Source: Cladosporium sp. IMV 00045 (taxonomy: Eukaryota; Ascomycota; Dothideomycetes; Cladosporiales; Cladosporiaceae). Taken from it: 59,560 nucleotides of DNA. This document shows positions 54,681-59,560 of this stretch, in pieces. The notes below the pieces were generated by a model. That model did no database searches, had not been told where the DNA came from, and saw nothing but the letters and a program-made list of their open reading frames with translations. Each line of letters opens with the position of its first letter. Within the stretch, counting starts at the first letter, position 1. The position numbers were made by a program, and so were the translations under genes. The stretch lies in contig MSJI02000543.1 in NCBI GenBank assembly GCA_001931905.2, forward strand, positions 1-59,560. The letters are read 5' to 3'.

Positions 54681-57156
54681 CGGAGGGAGGATGGGAGGGA
54701 GAATGGGGGGTGGGCAGTGGAGCGTGTGAGGAGATTGATGGGAGGGACGATTGCTTTTGCGTGCGCTTGTTGCGGTGGTGGGGGTTGGTTGTTGGGTTGG
54801 CAGTGGGACTGCAGGATGGAGAAGGGGAGGCTGTGGGTTTCGCGCATTGTTGGTAGGAATGATAATAATGGGCGCTAAGGGACGAGACAAATGGAGAGGT
54901 GCAGAGCGTACTTGGCCTGAAGTTGGGAGGTTTGGTTGGGAAGTTTGTGGGTTTCTTGGGCGTTGTGGACTGCTTGGGCCTGATCTGACAATAATAAGTA
55001 TCGTCGAATCAGGAGATCTCGAAATGGCAAGTCTGTCCTTTACAGCAAATCTTCGTAGACAGTGGCGGTCAAGATGTCGCGGTCCGATTTTTCATGTCAA
55101 ATTGCCCATGGCATTTGAGCAAGAAGAGCAGTTTCTTATCATCTTGGTGCCGTGGTCCATTAACCCCAAATCCAGTCTTGCCACGCCCGCCCAGGAAATT
55201 GGCTAAGAAACAGAAAAGACAGCAGAAATAATCACCAAAGGCATCCCAAGAAAGAAAACCAGACTTAACATAGGTGCGCTCAGCCATTGGCAATTATTCC
55301 CAATCGCGGCGCAGATGCCATTCCAGAACAACAAACGGCGCCAGGTGCTTGGAATGCAAGGCGCCTTTTTATAAACAATATCAAAAGATCCTCTCCAAGG
55401 AGGTCGAAGTCAAGTCCGTCCCTCGGCATCATGGCACAAGATTGCCAGGCATGGCGCCGCTTTGCTTTTTCTTTCCTTCCGCCGGGTGCCGAGGAGTCCG
55501 CGTTTGGAAGACGTGCGGACGGGAAAATACATGTACATGAGCTTCTTCTTGTTTATGGCATGCGTCTGTGAAGTGACGTGTGTGGCTGAATGGCAAGGCC
55601 GTGAAGAGAACACAGGGCGTGTGTATACACATGGCGCGAGCAGATGGGATCTCAAACAGAAGAGAGACAAAACTCCATCATACAGCGTGAAACGAGCGCG
55701 GGACGGATATGATACTTGGTGGGTCACTTCAGAGTCCCAAGAGGCGCTGCGTAAGGCCAGACCGCGGCGCCCCGTTTGAGAAATAAGGGAAACGCTAAGG
55801 GGAATCTAAATGTGCACGCGCTGTTTTGGCTTGGGGGCGAGGTAAGCGCTCGCGGGTTTTCCGCATAGGGGAGAAAGTCAGTCAGTTTGGTAGAAGCAAA
55901 GAGGGAGAAAGACCGTTTGGAGATGCAGAGCGGTGCTCTCTACTGTGATGCTAAAGACCACTATATGTATTTGGTGTGTTTGGTCGCGAGAGGTGATCTG
56001 TGCTATTTGATGAGACATGTGTGTGCGTGCGGGTGCTGTGCAGAAGAGGAGTGTGTCTCTGTCCGTATGTCATACGGTGACGAGATGAGACGGAATATCA
56101 CATGACTTCATTCAGATTGTTGAGCAAGAACAGGAAGAAGATGAGAAAGTCTCTCTGTTGCGTGTAAAGCGTGTGTGTCGGCAAGAATAGAACGGACAGG
56201 GCGGATTGGCGGACCCAGTCTTTACCAATGATGGTGCGCACAACTCCAGGATCCCCCACAGTGGTGCGAGTAGAACGCGTGTATGGCATAACAGCCAAGA
56301 AAAGAAGAACATGGCCCGGCCCCATCGAGCGAGCCTGAGCCTGAGGTCCTCTCTCGGTCCTCCATCGCTGGCCGCCCGCGCTCTCTCGCCTCTTGCCTCT
56401 TCTCAGCTCTCCTGACGACGACAGGGCAAAGAAGCCAGCACAGCCTCCCTCTCCGCGCCAAAACGCCCATTTCCCATTTCCTTTCGTATTACCTGAAGGG
56501 GCGGCAAATGCTACCTCGCATCTTCTCCTCCTGCCTTTCACCACTACTGTTCATTCTTCTTCCTCTCACCACTCCCCTTGAATAGTATCGTTGTTTTATT
56601 CTTCTTCCCTACCTAGTCATTCGTTGTTCTTACTATTCCCTCTTCTTCCCGCCACGCCGATCCTGCCCGCTCGCAGCAAGAAACAGCAAGCCAGCAACCG
56701 CAGCAAGACCCTGGCACCACGCAAGCCAGCCGCGCCTGCTGTCCCAGTTACCAGACAGACCCAGCCATCCATATCGTCACCACCACCATCATCCATCCAC
56801 TTCCTCTCCCACCTGCCGTCTCTCGTTAAACAACTCTCCACTACTACTGCCATCCACCTACACCTCTGCCGTCTGTCTACTGCTGCTGCTGCGTCGTCGC
56901 CTACACGAGCAGACATACCTCCTCCAGCCAGCGAGCGAGTGAGCCTCTCTCTCCCTCTCACCACAACAACCGCTCGTATCCGGCATCTCCTCGTGCGCCC
57001 GCTGTCTCACCTGCGCTCGCATTGATCACGCCCACCACTCGCTCGACCCGGCATCTCCGCCGCCTGTCATAACTTCACACTTCTTACATCAATAATAATA
57101 CCTCGCCGTTGTCGCTGCCGACGACGACGACGACGACGACTCGCCACACGCCCACC
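54681..57156. other. Long intergenic region and FLC leader
   Basis: This 2.5-kb gap has no supported gene. The last 646 bp (56511-57156) contain no ATG on the + strand and are rich in C and T, which suggests a long transcribed 5' leader for the FLC gene. A (CGA)7 repeat (57119-57139) ends 17 bp before the start codon. Frames here without ATG are rejected. Confidence 0.6.
57119..57139. repeat. (CGA)7 microsatellite in the FLC leader
   Basis: Seven perfect CGA units just before the FLC start codon, within the ATG-free leader. Confidence 0.8.
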
Positions 57157-59473
57157 ATGCGCTTCGCCTTCACAACATTAATATCCGCGCTACTTGCGCT
57201 CACCTCCTTCGCCTCCGCCGAGCGCAAACTGCTCTCGCAGTCTCTCGCCCAGTGCCAGAAGAACAGCAGTTTCAGCGCCAACCTGTTTGATGTCGTCTTC
57301 ACTCCCGACGATGGCATGCTCCGCTTCAACATCACCGGTGTCAGCACCGTAGAGGGCAACATCACCATCGAGGCTTTCGTCTACGCCTATGGCTTCCTGG
57401 CTTACCAGAGGAGCATCGACCCTTGCGACACCGACCTCCTCGGATTGTGCCCCATGCAGGAGGCGCCCATCGATCTCAAGAGTAACTTCCAAGTGCCTCA
57501 AGAGGCTCTGAAGGAGGTACCAGGTACGTTGTTCGTTTATACACGAGTATTTCGGTACATGAAACTGACAACGCGCTTTCAGGCATCACTTACACCGTCC
57601 CTGACCTCGATGCAAAGATTCAAATCTACTTCAACAACACGGATACCGGCGAGTCTGTTGCTTGTGTCGAAGCTGAACTGTCAAACGGGAAAACAGTCAA
57701 TCAGAAAGGTGTCGCATGGACCGTCGCTGTCATATCCGGTCTTGCGCTCGTCTCTTCAGCCGTCACATCAGGTCTCGGGCACTCGAATACCGCCGCTCAC
57801 GTTGCTGCAAACACCATGGCTCTTTTCGGCTACTTCCAGGCTCAGGCTTTCATCGGCATGACCGCTGTATCACTCCCGCCCATCGTCGCTTCATGGACCC
57901 AGAACTTCCAGTGGAGCATGGGTATCATTCGTATCGGATTTATTCAGGATATCGCAACTTGGTACCAGCGCGCCACTGGTGGCACGCCCTCGACAATTCT
58001 CTCTAACCGTGGAACGCAGTCAGTCCAGGTCCAGAAGCGCGCTCTCGACGGTGCCTCTGCCGCTATGGAATACGCCGTGCAGTCTCTAAAGAGAAGTGTT
58101 CTCTCGCCTCGAACCAACGCCGCCGGTGCCAACTACGTCGACTCTTCCAACACGGTCATCGTTAAGGGAATTGACCGCGTCGGCTTCCGCGCTGGCATTG
58201 AAGAGACCAACATTTTCATGACCGGCTACATTTTCTTCCTGGTCTTCGTCATGTTCGTCGTCCTCGGTGTACTTATCTTCAAGGGTATCTGCGAAGCTCT
58301 CACCAGGGCCGGACGCATGCAGGGCGACAAGTTCAAGGATTTCCGCAACGGCTGGAACACCGTCCTCAAGGGTATCATGTTCCGTGTCATCCTCATCGGT
58401 TTCCCTCAGATGGTCGTACTTTGCTTCTGGCAGTTCACTCAGCGTGACTCTGCTGCCATCGTCGCCCTTGCCGTCTTCACTGTCTTCACTATGATTGCCA
58501 TTCTGGGATGGGCATCCGCCAAGGTCATCCGTCTCGCACGCAGGAGTATCGCCATGCACAAGAACCCCGCCTACATCCTCTACTCGGACCCTGTCTCACT
58601 CAACAAGTGGGGATTCCTCTACGTCCAGTTCAAGGCGACTGCTTACTTCTTCATCGTGCCTGTCCTCGTGTACTTCCTGGTCAAGGGAATGTTCGTCGCA
58701 TTGGGACAGCAGAGCGGCGTTGCTCAGGCCATTGGACTTCTCATCATCGAGGCAATTTTCCTGATTGGCATCTGCATCATGCGCCCTTATATGGACAAGA
58801 AGATGAATGCCTTCAACATCTCCATTGTTGTCATCAATTTCTTGAACGCAATCTTCTTGCTTGTCTTCACTGAGGTTTTCAACCAGCCGGTAAGCTCACG
58901 CATGTCACATTACATATTCTTCCACCAGCTAACAAATTCTCCCAGGGTATTGTCACCGGTGTCATGGGTGTCATTTTCTTCGTCTACAACGCCGTCTTCT
59001 CTCTGGTCTTGATCATCATCGTTCTCGTGGCTTCCATCATTGCCGTGTGCGCCAAGAACCCCGATACCCGTTACCAGCCTATGCGCGATGACCGCGGTAG
59101 CTTCATCAAGTCGCAGTCTCAGCTGAACACTGAACTCGACGCTCTCGGTGCTACCGCACGTGGCGAGGGCAAGGGCTATGGCAAGGGTGGCGCTCGCATC
59201 GAAGACGATGACGATTCATGGTCAGGCGGCAGCAGCGACAGAGTACCGCAGCAGCAACAGCAGCCCCAAACATCCTACAACCCTGCTTACCAACAGCGGA
59301 CCTCGTACATGGATGCGCCTAGATCACCGATCGGAACCACTGCTTTCGGCGACAACGCCCAAGACCGACACGCACCTCCCAATTACAACCGCACAGCCAG
59401 TCCCTACGATCAGTCTTTTCGTAACCAAGGAGCAAGCCCCAGTCCCTGGCAACGCGGAGCCGGATACGACTAA
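57157..59473 (+). CDS. FLC: FLC-family TRP-like membrane protein (flavin carrier), three exons
   Basis: A polytopic protein of the fungal FLC/TRP-like family. In yeast the family is linked to FAD import into the ER, calcium homeostasis and cell-wall maintenance. Exons 57157-57523, 57583-58889 and 58946-59473 join to 733 residues; introns are 59 and 56 bp with GTACGT and GTAAGC donors. A signal peptide (1-21, ALLALTSFASA) leads a lumenal ML-like domain (about 22-165, with paired Cys in DPCDTDLLGLCPM). A multi-helix TRP-like region (about 180-610) contains the loops GWNTVLKGIMFRVILIGFPQ and NKWGFLYVQFK. The cytosolic tail is Gln/Ser/Pro-rich with a short poly-Gln. The first ATG after the ATG-free leader is used. 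Confidence 0.95.
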
Positions 59474-59560
59474 AGGTCTTCCGGCTATTCCAGAAATGTT
59501 TGCGCCGCAGATCTTCGCCACTCGAACGCCTGCAGCACTGCCTCCCTCTGGAGATGTTCC
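59474..59560. other. 3' flank of FLC gene, window end
   Basis: Only 87 bases remain; nothing can be said beyond probable 3' UTR. Confidence 0.5.

Noticed and set aside
56591..57025. 144-codon frame in the FLC leader
   Set aside because: It has no ATG at all; it is part of the ATG-free pyrimidine-rich leader.
1..59560. tRNA, 5S rRNA, CRISPR or transposon sequences
   Set aside because: I looked for B-box-like GGTTCRANNCC blocks, 5S-like stretches, terminal inverted repeats and reverse-transcriptase or transposase motifs, and saw none convincing by eye; a covariance-model search would be decisive for small RNAs.

Overview
This is nuclear DNA of a filamentous ascomycete (Pezizomycotina). The evidence is short introns of 43-87 bp with GTANGT-type donors, CTRAC branch sites and YAG acceptors; compact intergenic gaps; a PDR-type ABC transporter; a Zn2Cys6 regulator; a FLC-family TRP-like protein; and GPI and Thr-rich secreted proteins. 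A Dothideomycete is my best guess, from the style of the lineage-restricted membrane and secreted proteins, but I cannot prove it. I support 22 protein genes. Fourteen of these needed a choice of splice sites or a start other than the first codon of the open frame. I found no tRNA, rRNA, CRISPR array, transposon or insertion element.

Left part (1-24,000) is mostly housekeeping. It begins with a gene-free 2.9 kb carrying CACGTG boxes and telomere-like motifs. Next come mitochondrial dihydroorotate dehydrogenase, NAD(P)HX epimerase, an uncharacterised type I membrane protein (-), an uncharacterised coiled-coil protein (-), methylenetetrahydrofolate reductase (-), a triosephosphate-isomerase-family enzyme with an altered active-site loop, an APC amino-acid/choline permease, COPI beta-prime (SEC27, with a GC-AG first intron) and a GPI-anchored protein with two copies of a new-looking Cys motif.

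Middle part (24,500-47,400) is accessory and metabolic. A full-length PDR/CDR-type ABC transporter (-) is followed by an orphan membrane protein. Then comes a divergent pair, hydantoinase/dihydropyrimidinase (-) and N-carbamoyl-D-amino-acid hydrolase (+), which would perform successive steps: ring opening of hydantoins or dihydropyrimidines, then decarbamoylation. A regulator-like protein without a DNA-binding domain follows. Next is a MAL-like locus: a Zn2Cys6 activator (-), a GH13 alpha-glucosidase (-) and a sugar/H+ symporter (+). The shared enzyme/transporter promoter carries CGG-N9-CGG, CGG-N8-CGG and three CreA-type motifs. The glucosidase has Val after its nucleophile, which points to isomaltose-type (alpha-1,6) sugars. 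A Gly/Tyr/Trp-rich orphan frame broken by one TGA follows.

Right part (48,600-59,560) holds a DHA1-type MFS exporter, PRMT3 arginine methyltransferase, a seven-exon secreted Thr-rich protein that no single open frame reveals, and a FLC/TRP-like channel behind a 646-nt leader with no ATG.

The most promising material is the hydantoinase/carbamoylase pair, the isomaltose-type locus with its promoter sites, and the lineage-specific secreted and surface proteins. I saw no clear sign of a wholly new multi-gene system.
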